NCBI RefSeq assembly: GCF_002443155.1
Contig: NZ_CP023667.1
Span: 558,001 to 622,000 of the forward strand
Direction of reading: 5' to 3'
DNA: 64,000 nucleotides
Origin: Alcaligenes faecalis
Lineage (GTDB): Bacteria > Pseudomonadota > Gammaproteobacteria > Burkholderiales > Burkholderiaceae_B
Shown here one piece after another: positions 47,005 to 56,763 of this stretch. The notes below the pieces were generated by a model. It saw only the letters and a list, made by a program, of their open reading frames with translations, had not been told where the DNA came from and ran no database searches. A program made the translations under genes and the position numbers. Each line of letters starts with the position of its first letter. Position 1 is the stretch's first letter.

Positions 47005-48234
47005 CTAGCCAAAGAACCAATAGCAGACCGCAATCGAGGCCAGTACCCCGGCCAGATCGGCAATCAAGGCGCAGGAAACCGCGTGTCGGGCCCGTTGTAT
47101 GCCGACTGCGCCAAAATACACGGCCAGCACATAGAAAGTGGTTTCGGTACTGCCTTGCACCGTAGCCCCCAGCAGTGCCGGGAAGCTGTCCACACCGTGA
47201 TGCTGCATGGTTTCAATCAACAGGGCTCGGGCTGCACCGGCCGAAAAAGGTTTGACCAGGGCTGTTGGCAAGGCATCAATAAAACGCGTATCCAGCCCGG
47301 TCAGGTTGACCAGCCAGCGGATTACATCCAGCACGATATCCAGGGCACCAGAGCTGCGCAGAACGCCCACAGCGCACAGCATGGCAACCAGGTAGGGTAG
47401 CAGATCCCTGGCGACGCCAAAGCCCTCCTTGGCGCCCTCTACAAAGGCTTCGTATAGAGGAATCTTGCGACGCCAGCCCATCAGCAGGAACAGCCAGATA
47501 ATGGACAGCAGAGTCAGGTTGCCCAGCAAGGACGAAAGTGACTGGATAGCCGCTGCACTGAGTGTGGCCAGCAAGGCCATGAAGGATCCCAGGATCAGCG
47601 CAAAGATTCCAAACCACAGCATCAGCACCGGATCAAACAGACGCAGGCGCTGCACCAGGGCCACACTGAGCAGTCCGGCCAGCGAGGAGGCGGTGGTAGC
47701 CAGCAGAATGGGCAGAAACACCATCGTGGGATCAGGCGCACCTTGTTGAGCCCGGTACATGAAGATGCTGATGGGGATCAGTGTCAGTGAGGAAGCATTG
47801 AGCACCAGAAACAGGATCTGGGCGTTGGTGGCGGTGTCCGGGTGCGGGTTCAGTGTTTGCAGTGACTTCATGGCCCGCAAACCGATGGGCGTGGCGGCAT
47901 TGTCCAGGCCCAGACCATTGGCGGCGAAGTTCAGGGTGATCAGGCCCAAAGCAGGATGACCGGCAGGCACACCTGGCATCAGGCGGCTGAACAGCGGTCC
48001 CAGCCAGCGGGCCAGGGTATCAATCAGCCCGGCTTTCTCGGCAATCTTCAAAAAACCCAACCACAGGGTGAGCGTGCCAAAAAGTAGCAGCATCAGTTGC
48101 ACGGACAGGGCGGCCATATCGAACAGGCTGCGCACCATTTGTGCAAAAATTTCGCTATTTCCCCCGACCAGCCACTGGTAAAACCCGCTGACGGCGGCAA
48201 TCAGGAAGAAAAACAGCCAAAGAGTATTGAGCAT
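47005..48234 (-). CDS. Fused SpmA/SpmB-type (nucleoside recognition domain) membrane protein
   Basis: 409 aa polytopic membrane protein. The N-terminal half matches the SpmA pattern (NFAANGLGLDNAATPIGLRAM at about residues 104-124) and the C-terminal half the SpmB pattern (the KPFSAGAARALLIETM and QGSTETTFYVLAVYFGAVG stretches). In Bacillus these are two separate spore-maturation proteins; in proteobacteria a fused form of unknown function occurs. Each half carries a Gate/nucleoside-recognition-like domain, so transport is a reasonable guess. The ATG at 48234 is used. It stands alone, 189 bp from gloA. Confidence 0.82.
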   Translation of the reverse strand: MLNTLWLFFFLIAAVSGFYQWLVGGNSEIFAQMVRSLFDMAALSVQLMLLLFGTLTLWLGFLKIAEKAGLIDTLARWLGPLFSRLMPGVPAGHPALGLITLNFAANGLGLDNAATPIGLRAMKSLQTLNPHPDTATNAQILFLVLNASSLTLIPISIFMYRAQQGAPDPTMVFLPILLATTASSLAGLLSVALVQRLRLFDPVLMLWFGIFALILGSFMALLATLSAAAIQSLSSLLGNLTLLSIIWLFLLMGWRRKIPLYEAFVEGAKEGFGVARDLLPYLVAMLCAVGVLRSSGALDIVLDVIRWLVNLTGLDTRFIDALPTALVKPFSAGAARALLIETMQHHGVDSFPALLGATVQGSTETTFYVLAVYFGAVGIQRARHAVSCALIADLAGVLASIAVCYWFFG

Positions 48235-48386
48235 AGTGTTGGCAGTAAACAGGGCAGGGAAAAGCCAAGCTAGATTGTCGCAGAATACAGGTGGATTTTA
48301 ACGGCTACGGTATGTAAGGGTGGCGGCACAAATAGTCGCAAAACACGATTTGGGCATATTTTTGCTGGGTTGAAAAATAAGGGGCC

Positions 48387-48413
48387 AAAAAAAACCGGCC
48401 AGTTAAGGCCGGT
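48387..48413 (-). terminator. Intrinsic terminator after gloA
   Basis: On the minus strand: stem ACCGGCC/GGCCGGT with a 6-nt loop followed by a run of T (A-run at 48387-48394 on the plus strand). It ends the glyQ-to-gloA operon. The rest of 48235-48386 shows no gene. Confidence 0.88.
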
Positions 48414-48423
48414 TCTGTTTGCT

Positions 48424-48819
48424 TTAATCCACGCGTCCTTTGGCCTGGATCAGTTCAATCTTGTAGCCGTCCGGATCTTCCACAAACGCAATCACGGTGG
48501 TGCCGTGCTTCATGGGGCCGGCTTCACGTACGACCTTGCCGCCGCGGGCCTTGATGTCCTCACAGGCTTTGTAGGCATCAGGCACTTCCAGAGCGATATG
48601 ACCATAGCCATCGCCCAGATCGTACGAGGGAGTGTCCCAGTTGTGGGTCAGTTCCAGCACGGCGGCTTCGGACTCGTCCTGATAGCCCACGAAAGCCAGG
48701 GTGAAGCGGCCGTCCGGGTAGTCGGACTGGCGCAGCAATTTCATGCCCAGCACTTCGGTGTAAAAGGCCAGAGAACGGTCCAGATTGCCGACACGCAGCA
48801 TGGTGTGCAGGATACGCAT
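48424..48819 (-). CDS. gloA: Lactoylglutathione lyase (glyoxalase I)
   Basis: 131 aa metalloenzyme that converts the methylglyoxal-glutathione hemithioacetal to S-lactoylglutathione. Seen: [20 protein letters not shown] start with the first His ligand, the [12 protein letters not shown] block with a Glu ligand, [10 protein letters not shown] with a second His, and the late [16 protein letters not shown] with the last Glu. Start supported by an AGGAG site. It is the last gene of the operon, 29 bp after the YgjP-like gene. Confidence 0.95.
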   Translation of the reverse strand: MRILHTMLRVGNLDRSLAFYTEVLGMKLLRQSDYPDGRFTLAFVGYQDESEAAVLELTHNWDTPSYDLGDGYGHIALEVPDAYKACEDIKARGGKVVREAGPMKHGTTVIAFVEDPDGYKIELIQAKGRVD

Positions 48820-48848
48820 AAGGTAGAGCTCCTAGAGTTCAACCTGCC

Positions 48849-49730
48849 TTAAAGCAGGGGCAGGGTGCCTGGATCATATTGTCGTAACTGATTGCGCGCA
48901 TTGACAAAATCAGGGTAGAGCGTTTCGACCAAGGCCCAGAAACGTGGGCCGTGATTCATCTCTTGCAGATGCGCGACCTCGTGAGCGACGACGTAATCAA
49001 TGATGGATGGGTGAAAGTGTATCAGGCGCCAGTTCAGCATAATCGTGCCGTCACTGTTGCAGGACCCCCAGCGTTTGGCAGGCGCAGCCAGCCGTAATTT
49101 GCTGGCACTCAAACCCGACAGGTTCAGATAGTGTTGCAGCCGCTGTTCAAACCATTGCCTGGCCTGTTTCTGCAGCCAGGCCTGGGTCAGCTCCTGGACA
49201 CGCTGGGGTTCGGCACCGATGGGCAAGGGGAGTGACAGGCCTTGACCACGCAGAACCTGGCCGGGCTGGCCCTCAAAATGCACCTGTTGAATCTGCGGGT
49301 TCAGGCTAAGGCGGATGGGCACCCCCATAAAGGGCAGGGTATCGCCATCAACCCATTGCAGGCTTTGCAAGGCCAGTTGTTCGCGACGTTGCTGGTATTC
49401 GCGCAGCTTGCGCAGGATCCAGGCGCTTTTGCTGTGCAGCACTTGTTCTGCCTGACTGATCTTGACCCAGGAAGGCAGGGCAACGGTCAGGCCACTGTCG
49501 TTGATGGTCAGGCCCAGGGTGCGGCGGCGGGAGCGTTTGAGCTGATAGCCAATGGTGTGGCCATCCAGCTGCACCTGCTGCCATTGCACGCCTTCCGGCA
49601 AGCTTTCGGGCCGGACAGTCAGGGCACTTTGGGGGGGCAGAGCAGAACCGGCGGGCGGCTTTTCTGGCCGCTGCGCCGGGTGGGGAAAGGCCGTGTCAGG
49701 AAACAGGGCCAGTTGTGGGGGGACCGTCAT
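48849..49730 (-). CDS. YgjP-like (DUF45/M48-type) metallopeptidase
   Basis: 293 aa. Seen: a Pro-rich N-terminus (1-45), then a YgjP/DUF45 domain with KRSRRRTLGLTIN at about residues 65-77, the RWGSCNSDGTIMLNWRL block at about 220-236, and the zinc site HEVAHLQEMNHGPRFW at about 250-265 (HExxH plus a downstream His). The family is WLM/SprT-related; targets are unknown. It overlaps the end of plsC by 35 bp if ATG 49730 is right; a later start is possible because the N-terminal extension is low-complexity. Confidence 0.82.
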   Translation of the reverse strand: MTVPPQLALFPDTAFPHPAQRPEKPPAGSALPPQSALTVRPESLPEGVQWQQVQLDGHTIGYQLKRSRRRTLGLTINDSGLTVALPSWVKISQAEQVLHSKSAWILRKLREYQQRREQLALQSLQWVDGDTLPFMGVPIRLSLNPQIQQVHFEGQPGQVLRGQGLSLPLPIGAEPQRVQELTQAWLQKQARQWFEQRLQHYLNLSGLSASKLRLAAPAKRWGSCNSDGTIMLNWRLIHFHPSIIDYVVAHEVAHLQEMNHGPRFWALVETLYPDFVNARNQLRQYDPGTLPLL

Positions 49731-50445
49731 AGCGTTCCGGGTTCAAGACGCGCATTTCGGTTTCAATCCATGTCTGTACGCGTTGGTTGACTTCTTCAGG
49801 GGTCAGCCCGGCAGGATCAATGGGCGGACCAAAGGAGATAGTAACCAAGCCCGGCGTCTTGATAAAGGCATTGCGACGCCAGCATTCGCCCGCATTGTGC
49901 GCTACGGGGATAATCGGCGTGCCCGTACGGCAGGCCAGCAAGGCGCCACCCATTTTGTAGCGGCCAGTAGAGCCAGGGGCGGTACGAGTCCCTTCCGGGA
50001 ACAAGAGGGGCCAGCGGCCTTCGTCAATGCGCTGCTGCCCGATCTTGATGACTTGTTCAAAGGCATCCCGGCCCTTGGCGCGATCAATAGGGATCATGCG
50101 CAGCAGAGCCAGTCCCCAGCCAAAGAAAGGGACTTTATGCAGCTCGCGCTTGTAGACAAAGCACACCTGACGCGGCATGTAGGAAGGAAAGAACAGCGTT
50201 TCCCAGGCCGACTGGTGCTTGGACAGGATGATGGCCTTGCCGTCGGGCAGGTTGTCCCAGCCCTTGGTCTGCCAGCGTATGCCCAGAATCGTGCGTGCTC
50301 CCCAGACAGCCAGCCGCGGCCAGCCGGTGGTAAAGCGATAGCGCATGTCCAGCGGCAGCGGCGCGATAATCAGGCAGGCAAAGGCGTAGGGGATAACGGT
50401 AATCAACAAAAAGAGTTGATAGAGTGAAGCGCGGATAATGCCCAT
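49696..50445 (-). CDS. plsC: 1-acyl-sn-glycerol-3-phosphate acyltransferase PlsC
   Basis: 249 aa inner-membrane acyltransferase that makes phosphatidic acid. Seen: a hydrophobic N-terminal segment (about 7-30), the catalytic block KHQSAWE with His77 and Glu82 (HX4E where most family members have HX4D; the Glu form is, as I recall, normal in the Neisseria/betaproteobacterial group), and LLFPEGTRT downstream. The frame extends to 50475, but ATG 50445, one base after the gmhB stop, gives the family N-terminus. Confidence 0.9.
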   Translation of the reverse strand: MGIIRASLYQLFLLITVIPYAFACLIIAPLPLDMRYRFTTGWPRLAVWGARTILGIRWQTKGWDNLPDGKAIILSKHQSAWETLFFPSYMPRQVCFVYKRELHKVPFFGWGLALLRMIPIDRAKGRDAFEQVIKIGQQRIDEGRWPLLFPEGTRTAPGSTGRYKMGGALLACRTGTPIIPVAHNAGECWRRNAFIKTPGLVTISFGPPIDPAGLTPEEVNQRVQTWIETEMRVLNPERYDGPPTTGPVS

Positions 50446-50446
50446 A

Positions 50447-50986
50447 TCAGTTTCCGTGGAGCCATTTGTCGACAACAGCGGCCAGATCGGCCTCGACGCG
50501 CGTGCCCTCGGGCAAGCCGCCTTTCTCTAGGGTACGCATGCCTTTACCCGTCTGGACCAGCCAGGGCGCACAGCCGGCTTGGCTGGCCGCTTGCAGATCA
50601 CGCAAGGAATCGCCCACCGAGGGTACGGTTTGCAGGTTCACTTCATAGCGATGTGCAATGTCGCGAAACATGCCAGGGGCCGGTTTGCGACAGGTACAGC
50701 CCTCATCCGGGCCATGCGGGCAAATAAAGATGGCGTCGATAAAGCCACCCAACAAGGCTAGTTCACGGCGCATCTTGGCATGGATGGCGTTCAGCGTGGT
50801 CATGGAAAACAAACCACGTGCCAGACCGGACTGGTTGGTGGCAATCACCACCTTCCAGCCGTTTTCGGTCAGGCGGGCCAAGGCCTCCAAACTGCCTGGA
50901 ATGGCCTCCCACTCCTGTGGGCTTTTGATAAAGGCATCGCTGTCATGGTTGATGACACCGTCCCGATCAATAATGGCAAGTTTCAC
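50447..50986 (-). CDS. gmhB: D-glycero-beta-D-manno-heptose 1,7-bisphosphate 7-phosphatase GmhB
   Basis: 179 aa HAD phosphatase in ADP-heptose synthesis for the LPS inner core. Seen: nucleophile motif DRDGVIN at residues 8-14, VVIATNQSGLARG, the zinc-binding CPHGPDEGCTCRKP at about 92-105, and SVGDSLRDLQAA. The start is GTG at 50986, sharing one base with the glyS stop (TAGTG). It forms a tight run with glyS and plsC, linking LPS and phospholipid supply with translation genes. Confidence 0.93.
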   Translation of the reverse strand: MKLAIIDRDGVINHDSDAFIKSPQEWEAIPGSLEALARLTENGWKVVIATNQSGLARGLFSMTTLNAIHAKMRRELALLGGFIDAIFICPHGPDEGCTCRKPAPGMFRDIAHRYEVNLQTVPSVGDSLRDLQAASQAGCAPWLVQTGKGMRTLEKGGLPEGTRVEADLAAVVDKWLHGN

Positions 50987-53118
50987 TAGTTAGCCAGCCT
51001 GGAAAGATCCGCAACCTGGTTCATCAGTGTGTGCAGCTTGGCCAGCAAGGCCAGACGGTTGGCACGGATGGCAGGGTCTTCGGCCATGACCATGACGTCC
51101 AGGAAGAACTTGTCCACGGCACCACGGGCCTGGGCCAAGGTGGCCAGGGAAGCGTCAAATTCACCCGCTTCAAACTGGGCCTGGGCCACGGGCTGCAATT
51201 CCTGAATCTTGGCAGCCAGCTCGCGCTCGGCAGGTTCGACCAGCAGCTTGTCGTCCAGCGTTGCCAGTTCGCCTTCGGCTTTCTTGAGCAGATTGCTGAC
51301 GCGCTTGTTGGCGGCAGCCAGGCTCTCGGCTTCAGGGCGTTGGGCAAAAGAGGCGCAAGCCTGAATACGGGCGTGAACCTGCTCCAGTGGCGGGCGCAGG
51401 GCCAACACGGCATCCACCACGCTGCGCTCGTAATCGTTGCTGAGCTGGTTACGGTAGCGTTCGTAAATGAAGGCTTGAACCGCATCTACCGTGTCAGCCG
51501 CCAGGACGCCATCCTTGAAGAAAGAGGCAGTGGTGTTCAGCAGCGTATCCAGGTTCAGGCTATTGGCCTTCAACTGGGCACCGGCTTGCAACTGTTCGTA
51601 GGCGCTGATCAGGCCCAGAGCGGCACGGCGCAGGGCGTAGGGGTCGCGCTCACCTGTAGGAGCCAGACCAATGCCCCAGATACCGACCAGAACTTCGGCA
51701 CGTTCGGCCAGGAACAGAATGGCCTGGGTCAGGCTGGCTTCTGTGACAGGCTGGTCCAGACGGTGACGGTATTGCTCGCGAATCGCCAGCACGATGTCCT
51801 CGGGCTCGCCATCGCCTTGGGCGTAGTAAGCACCCATCACGCCTTGCAGTTCGGGGAACTCGCCCACCATATTGGAGTTCAGGTCCGCCTTGGCCAGAAG
51901 CGCGGCACGACGGGCGTGCTCTTCATTGGCACCCAGTTGCTTGGCAATGTAGCCAGCCACGGATTGCAGACGCTCGATACGGTCCAGTTGCGAACCCAGC
52001 TTGTTGTGGTACACGCTGCCAGCCAGCGTGGACACACGCTCGGCCAGAGTCTGTTTGCGATCAGTTTCAAAGAAGAACTGGGCGTCCGCCAGACGAGGGC
52101 GAACCACGCGCTCATTACCTTCGATGATGTTGCTGGGATCGTCCACCTTCATATTGCTGACGATCAGGAAGCGATTGGTCAGTTTTTGTGTGGCGGGGTC
52201 AAACAGCGGGAAATACTTTTGATTCAGACGCATGGTCAGAATCAGGCACTCGGAAGGCACTTGCAGGAATTGTTCGTCGAACTGGCCCACGTACACGGTG
52301 GGGTATTCGACCAGAGCGGTGACTTCGTTCAGCAGCGCTTCCACTTCGGGATCGTTGCCCAGGGTGGAGTTCAGACGTTTGGCTTCAGCTTCCAGGTCGG
52401 TGCGAATCTGTTCGCGGCGAACTTCAAAGGAAGGAACCACCCAGCCTTGCTCCTGGACTTGTGCGGCCCAGCTGTCGGCATCACGGATGTCGAAGGGGGC
52501 ATCGCACATGAAGCGGTGGCCGTGTGTCTGGCGACCGGCTTGCAGACCCAGGGCGCTGACGGGGACGATCTCCGACCCCCACAGGGCGACCAGACCGTGA
52601 GCAGGGCGCACAAAGCGCACGCTGCTGACACCATCGGCCAACTGATAGCGCATCACTTTAGGGATGGGCAGGTGGGTAATCGACCATTCCAGGGCTTCCT
52701 GCAGGCCGTCTTTCAGGGCAGCACCAGTGGCGATGCCGCTGGCGTACAGGTAATCCTGTTTGCCATCGGATTCGCGCAGCAGGTCGCTGGCTTTCAGATG
52801 TTCCAGACCTTTGGCGGCCAGACGCTTGGCCAGAGCCGGGGCGATCTCGCCGTTGGCATCCAGGCCAATATGGGCGGGCATCAGTTTTTCGGTGTAAGGC
52901 TGATCTTCGGCTTGCTGGTAAGCAGCGCTGAACCAAGCAGCCAGACGGCGTGGCGTCGCGTAAGCGCGCACTTCGCAGTTCGGCGCCAGCAGGGCCTGTT
53001 CGCTCAATACTTTTTGCAGACCTTCGCTAAAGGCCTGACCCAGCTGTTGCAGCGCTTTGGGGGGCAGTTCTTCAGTGAACAGTTCAATCAGCAAAGGCTG
53101 TGTGGTGGAGGCGTTCAT
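50986..53118 (-). CDS. glyS: Glycyl-tRNA synthetase beta subunit
   Basis: 710 aa subunit of the alpha2beta2 glycyl-tRNA synthetase. Seen: PLLIELFTEELPPKALQQLG at residues 8-27, FVRPAHGLVALWG, ECLILTMRLNQKYFPL, GERDPYALRRAALG and the C-terminal DALR-type anticodon domain with FFLDVMVMAEDP. Length is normal. The start overlaps the glyQ stop by one base (TAATG), and the stop overlaps gmhB by one base. Confidence 0.97.
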   Translation of the reverse strand: MNASTTQPLLIELFTEELPPKALQQLGQAFSEGLQKVLSEQALLAPNCEVRAYATPRRLAAWFSAAYQQAEDQPYTEKLMPAHIGLDANGEIAPALAKRLAAKGLEHLKASDLLRESDGKQDYLYASGIATGAALKDGLQEALEWSITHLPIPKVMRYQLADGVSSVRFVRPAHGLVALWGSEIVPVSALGLQAGRQTHGHRFMCDAPFDIRDADSWAAQVQEQGWVVPSFEVRREQIRTDLEAEAKRLNSTLGNDPEVEALLNEVTALVEYPTVYVGQFDEQFLQVPSECLILTMRLNQKYFPLFDPATQKLTNRFLIVSNMKVDDPSNIIEGNERVVRPRLADAQFFFETDRKQTLAERVSTLAGSVYHNKLGSQLDRIERLQSVAGYIAKQLGANEEHARRAALLAKADLNSNMVGEFPELQGVMGAYYAQGDGEPEDIVLAIREQYRHRLDQPVTEASLTQAILFLAERAEVLVGIWGIGLAPTGERDPYALRRAALGLISAYEQLQAGAQLKANSLNLDTLLNTTASFFKDGVLAADTVDAVQAFIYERYRNQLSNDYERSVVDAVLALRPPLEQVHARIQACASFAQRPEAESLAAANKRVSNLLKKAEGELATLDDKLLVEPAERELAAKIQELQPVAQAQFEAGEFDASLATLAQARGAVDKFFLDVMVMAEDPAIRANRLALLAKLHTLMNQVADLSRLAN

Positions 53119-54023
53119 TACTTGGCCTCCGAGGATTTGTTGCTCAGCATGGGGAAACCTAGGCGTTCGCGGGAGTCGTAGTAAGCCTGTGCGACAGCGC
53201 GGGACAGATTGCGGATACGGCCAATATAGGCAGCACGCTCAGTCACACTGATGGCGCCGCGGGCATCCAGCATATTGAAGGTATGGGCAGCTTTCAGCGT
53301 TTGCTCGTAAGCGGGCAGGGCCAGCGGCACGTCAATGATGCGCTTGGCTTCGGCTTCGTAGTCGTTGAAGTGTGCAAACAGCACATCGGTGCTGGCGTGC
53401 TCGAAGTTGTAGGTGGATTGCTCCACTTCGTTCTGGTGGAACACGTCGCGGTAGTAAATGCGCTGGCCGTTGTGACCTTCGGTCCACACCAGATCGTAGA
53501 CGCTTTCCACGCCTTGCAAGTACATGGCCAGACGTTCCAGACCATAGGTGATTTCGCCCGTGGTTGGCGTGCAATCCAGGCCGCCAACTTGCTGGAAGTA
53601 AGTGAACTGGGTGACTTCCATCCCATTGAGCCAGACTTCCCAGCCCAGACCCCAGGCACCCAGTGTCGGGTTTTCCCAGTCGTCTTCAACAAAACGGATG
53701 TCGTGCGCTTTGGGGTTGATGCCCAAGGCTTCCAGCGAGCCGATATACAAGTCCAGAATGTTTTCAGGTGCGGGCTTGAGCACGACCTGAAACTGGTAAT
53801 AGTGTTGCAGGCGGTTGGGGTTGTCCCCGTAACGCCCGTCTTTGGGGCGGCGCGAAGGCTGCACATAGGCAGCGCGCCAGGGTTCGGGGCCGATAGCCCG
53901 CAAAAAGGTTGCCGTATGAGAGGTTCCGGCACCGACTTCCATATCGTAGGGCTGAAGCAGAGCGCATCCGTGCTTGTCCCAGTATTGCTGGAGCGTAAGT
54001 ATGATTTGCTGAAAGGTGAGCAT
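53118..54023 (-). CDS. glyQ: Glycyl-tRNA synthetase alpha subunit
   Basis: 301 aa catalytic subunit. Seen: [20 protein letters not shown] at the N-terminus, [20 protein letters not shown] and [20 protein letters not shown], all signatures of bacterial GlyQ. The frame runs back to 54107, but ATG 54023 gives the exact family start. It heads the six-gene minus-strand operon. The 242 bp between it and the divergent crotonase gene must hold its promoter; no T-box or other leader structure was seen. Confidence 0.97.
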   Translation of the reverse strand: MLTFQQIILTLQQYWDKHGCALLQPYDMEVGAGTSHTATFLRAIGPEPWRAAYVQPSRRPKDGRYGDNPNRLQHYYQFQVVLKPAPENILDLYIGSLEALGINPKAHDIRFVEDDWENPTLGAWGLGWEVWLNGMEVTQFTYFQQVGGLDCTPTTGEITYGLERLAMYLQGVESVYDLVWTEGHNGQRIYYRDVFHQNEVEQSTYNFEHASTDVLFAHFNDYEAEAKRIIDVPLALPAYEQTLKAAHTFNMLDARGAISVTERAAYIGRIRNLSRAVAQAYYDSRERLGFPMLSNKSSEAK

Positions 54024-54265
54024 GAGCAATGGCCAGTAAAGCGAGAATCTGCAAAATTTTTCTATTTTAGCGTGAACTGCGCCCTTGCAGCAGAAAAGCG
54101 CCCGCAATGGGCTATTTTGGCCGTCCGGGCCATGGGCAAGGCCGCTGTGTACCGGGCGGTCAGGTTGTTTTTAGACGTATCATATGCGTTTGTCCAAATA
54201 CTGCTTATTTGCTGACCTGATCTTGAAACAGAATCTCGGGCAGCAGTCTAAAGGAGGCTAGGTCC

Positions 54266-55033
54266 ATGAGTGAACTTGTCACGCTTGAACGTATCGGCAA
54301 GGTAGTGTTGATTACCTTGAACCGTCCCGAGGCACGTAATGCCATCAACCTGGAAACCGCGCAGGCGCTGGCCCAGGCTCTGGATGAGTTCGATGCCGAC
54401 CCCAGTATTGCCGTGGGCGTGCTGACCGGTGCAAACAATACGTTCTGCGCCGGTATGGATTTGAAAGCCTTTGCCAAGACTGGCCAGCGTCCCTATGTAG
54501 GTGACCGTGGCTTTGCCGGTATTTGCGAGCGCCCGCCTGCCAAACCATTGATTGCCGCCGTGGAAGGCTACTGCCTGGCCGGTGGTTTTGAAATTGCCCT
54601 GTCCTGCGACCTGATTGTTGCGGCCGACAGCGCCAACTTTGGCCTGCCTGAAGTGAAACGCGGCATTGTCCCCGGATCGGGCGGCATGGTGCGTTTGCCT
54701 AGCCGTATTCCTTACCACATGGCCATGGAAATGGTGTTGACCGGTGGCATGTACCCCGCAGCCCGCATGGCAGAGCTCGGTCTGGTCAGCCGTCTGGCCG
54801 AGGCTGGCAAAGCCACCGAGCAGGCTCTGGCACTGGCCGAGCAGATTGCCGCCAACGGTCCTTTGGCCGTGCAAACCGCCAAGAGCATTATTTCCCAGTC
54901 GCGTGACTGGCGTCAGTCGGATCTGTTTGATCTGCAGCGCCCTCGTATCGCCGGCATTTTCACCTCTGCAGACGCCAAGGAAGGCGCGACGGCCTTCGCT
55001 GAAAAGCGCGAGCCTGTCTGGCAGGGCAAATAG
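54266..55033 (+). CDS. Crotonase-type enoyl-CoA hydratase/isomerase
   Basis: 255 aa crotonase-fold enzyme. Seen: LNRPEARNAIN near residue 18, the first oxyanion-hole segment NTFCAGMDLKAF (about 58-69), the second in EGYCLAGGFEIALSCD, and a Glu in FGLPEVKRGIVPG at the usual catalytic position, which suggests hydratase activity. A GGAGG ribosome site precedes the ATG. The substrate is unknown. It is followed 39 bp later by the fumarase gene. Confidence 0.88.
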   Translation: MSELVTLERIGKVVLITLNRPEARNAINLETAQALAQALDEFDADPSIAVGVLTGANNTFCAGMDLKAFAKTGQRPYVGDRGFAGICERPPAKPLIAAVEGYCLAGGFEIALSCDLIVAADSANFGLPEVKRGIVPGSGGMVRLPSRIPYHMAMEMVLTGGMYPAARMAELGLVSRLAEAGKATEQALALAEQIAANGPLAVQTAKSIISQSRDWRQSDLFDLQRPRIAGIFTSADAKEGATAFAEKREPVWQGK

Positions 55034-55072
55034 TTTCCCCTTGTTCATCCCGTTTTTTATATAGACGCCACC

Positions 55073-56593
55073 ATGACCACGATCAAAGAAGACGATCTGA
55101 TTCAGTCCATCGCTGATGCGGTGCAGTTCATCAGTTACTACCATCCCACCGACTATCTGGAGCATCTGGCCCGCGCTTATGAGCGCGAGCAGAACCCGGC
55201 GGCCAAAGATGCCATCGCCCAGATTCTGACCAACTCGCGCATGTGTGCCGAGGGCCACCGCCCCATCTGTCAGGACACCGGGGTGGTGAACGTATTCCTG
55301 AAAGTGGGCATGGGTGTGCGCTTTGATACCAAGCGCTCCTTGCAGGAGCTCTGTGACGAGGGGGTACGTCGCGGTTATCTGAATCCCGATAACCCGCTGC
55401 GGGCCTCCATCCTGAACGACCCCTTGTTCACCCGTAAAAACACGCGCGACAACACACCCTGTATTGTGAATGTCGAACTGATCGCTGGGGATCAGGTCGA
55501 CATTCAAGTCGCCGCCAAGGGAGGTGGTTCGGAAAACAAGAGCAAGTTCGTGATGCTCAACCCCAGCGATTCTCTGGTTGATTGGGTACTCAAGACCGTT
55601 CCTACGATGGGCGCTGGCTGGTGTCCTCCGGGCATGCTGGGTATTGGCGTTGGCGGCACAGCCGAAAAAGCCATGCTGATGGCCAAAGAAGCCCTGATGG
55701 AAGACATCGATATGTACGAGCTGCTGCAACGCGGCCCGCAAAGCAAGCTGGAAGAGCTGCGTATCGAGCTGTATGAGAAGGTCAATGCTCTGGGTATTGG
55801 CGCTCAGGGTCTGGGTGGTTTGACCACTGTGCTGGACGTGAAGATCAACACCTTCCCGACTCACGCCGCTTCCAAGCCTGTGGCCATGATCCCCAACTGT
55901 GCGGCAACCCGTCACGTGCATTTCTCGCTGGACGGCAATGGCCCAGCCGAGCTGGCACCTCCACCGCTGTCGGCCTGGCCTGACATTCACTGGGCACCGG
56001 ATTACAACAAGTCCCGCCAGGTGAATCTGGATGAGCTGACCCCTGAAGAAGTGGCTTCCTGGACGCCAGGTCAGACCTTGCTGCTGTCGGGCAAGATGTT
56101 GACTGGCCGTGACGCTGCTCACAAGCGTATTCAGGACATGCTGGAAAAGGGCGAGTCCCTGCCTGTGGACTTCACCAACCGCGTGATTTACTACGTAGGC
56201 CCGGTTGACCCTGTGCGTGACGAAGCCGTTGGTCCTGCAGGCCCAACCACTGCCACTCGCATGGACAAGTTCACCGAGATGATGCTGGCCAAGACTGGCC
56301 TCATCTCCATGATCGGCAAGGCCGAGCGTGGCCCAACCGCCATTGAAGCCATTCGTGCTCACAAGTCGGCTTACCTGATGGCCGTGGGTGGTTCTGCGTA
56401 CCTGGTGTCCAAGGCCATTCGCAATGCGAAAGTGGTGGCTTTTGAAGACCTGGGCATGGAAGCCATTTACGAGTTCGAAGTTCAGGATATGCCAGTAACC
56501 GTGGCCGTGGATTCGCAAGGCGTGTCCGTGCACAACACCGGCCCTGCCGAGTGGCGCAAGCGTATTGCAGAGATCTCTTTGGTCGCTGTGTAA
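55073..56593 (+). CDS. fumA: Class I fumarate hydratase (4Fe-4S type)
   Basis: 506 aa oxygen-sensitive fumarase of the FumA/FumB type. Seen: an N-terminal fumarase domain with a cluster Cys in GHRPICQDTGVVN at about residue 67, a second in MIPNCAATRHVHFSLDG at about 281, and a C-terminal beta domain starting near residue 325, containing VIYYVGPVDPV and GPTTATRMDKF. It acts in the TCA cycle. The gene symbol follows the E. coli class; a general tartrate/mesaconate hydratase activity cannot be excluded. A long terminator follows. Confidence 0.92.
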   Translation: MTTIKEDDLIQSIADAVQFISYYHPTDYLEHLARAYEREQNPAAKDAIAQILTNSRMCAEGHRPICQDTGVVNVFLKVGMGVRFDTKRSLQELCDEGVRRGYLNPDNPLRASILNDPLFTRKNTRDNTPCIVNVELIAGDQVDIQVAAKGGGSENKSKFVMLNPSDSLVDWVLKTVPTMGAGWCPPGMLGIGVGGTAEKAMLMAKEALMEDIDMYELLQRGPQSKLEELRIELYEKVNALGIGAQGLGGLTTVLDVKINTFPTHAASKPVAMIPNCAATRHVHFSLDGNGPAELAPPPLSAWPDIHWAPDYNKSRQVNLDELTPEEVASWTPGQTLLLSGKMLTGRDAAHKRIQDMLEKGESLPVDFTNRVIYYVGPVDPVRDEAVGPAGPTTATRMDKFTEMMLAKTGLISMIGKAERGPTAIEAIRAHKSAYLMAVGGSAYLVSKAIRNAKVVAFEDLGMEAIYEFEVQDMPVTVAVDSQGVSVHNTGPAEWRKRIAEISLVAV

Positions 56594-56639
56594 GACGTGA
56601 AACGGGGAGCTTGGGCTTCCCGGCTATGTCGATAAGAAA

Positions 56640-56706
56640 CCCGCATGAATGTTTCTGGTCTGCTTGTAAAAGCAGTATCAGCACAACATTCAATGCGGGT
56701 TTTTTT
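56640..56706 (+). terminator. Long branched terminator after the fumarase gene
   Basis: Outer stem CCCGCATGAATGTT (56640-56653) pairs with AACATTCAATGCGGG (56685-56699) with a single bulged base; inside it a second hairpin TGCTT-GTAA-AAGCA (56661-56674). It is followed by T7. The 57 bp to the convergent TetR gene hold nothing else. Confidence 0.85.
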
Positions 56707-56763
56707 ATGTCTGGCGTTTATGTGGCCCTTACTTGGCTGCCAGGAGGTTCGGGTGTTGCCTGC

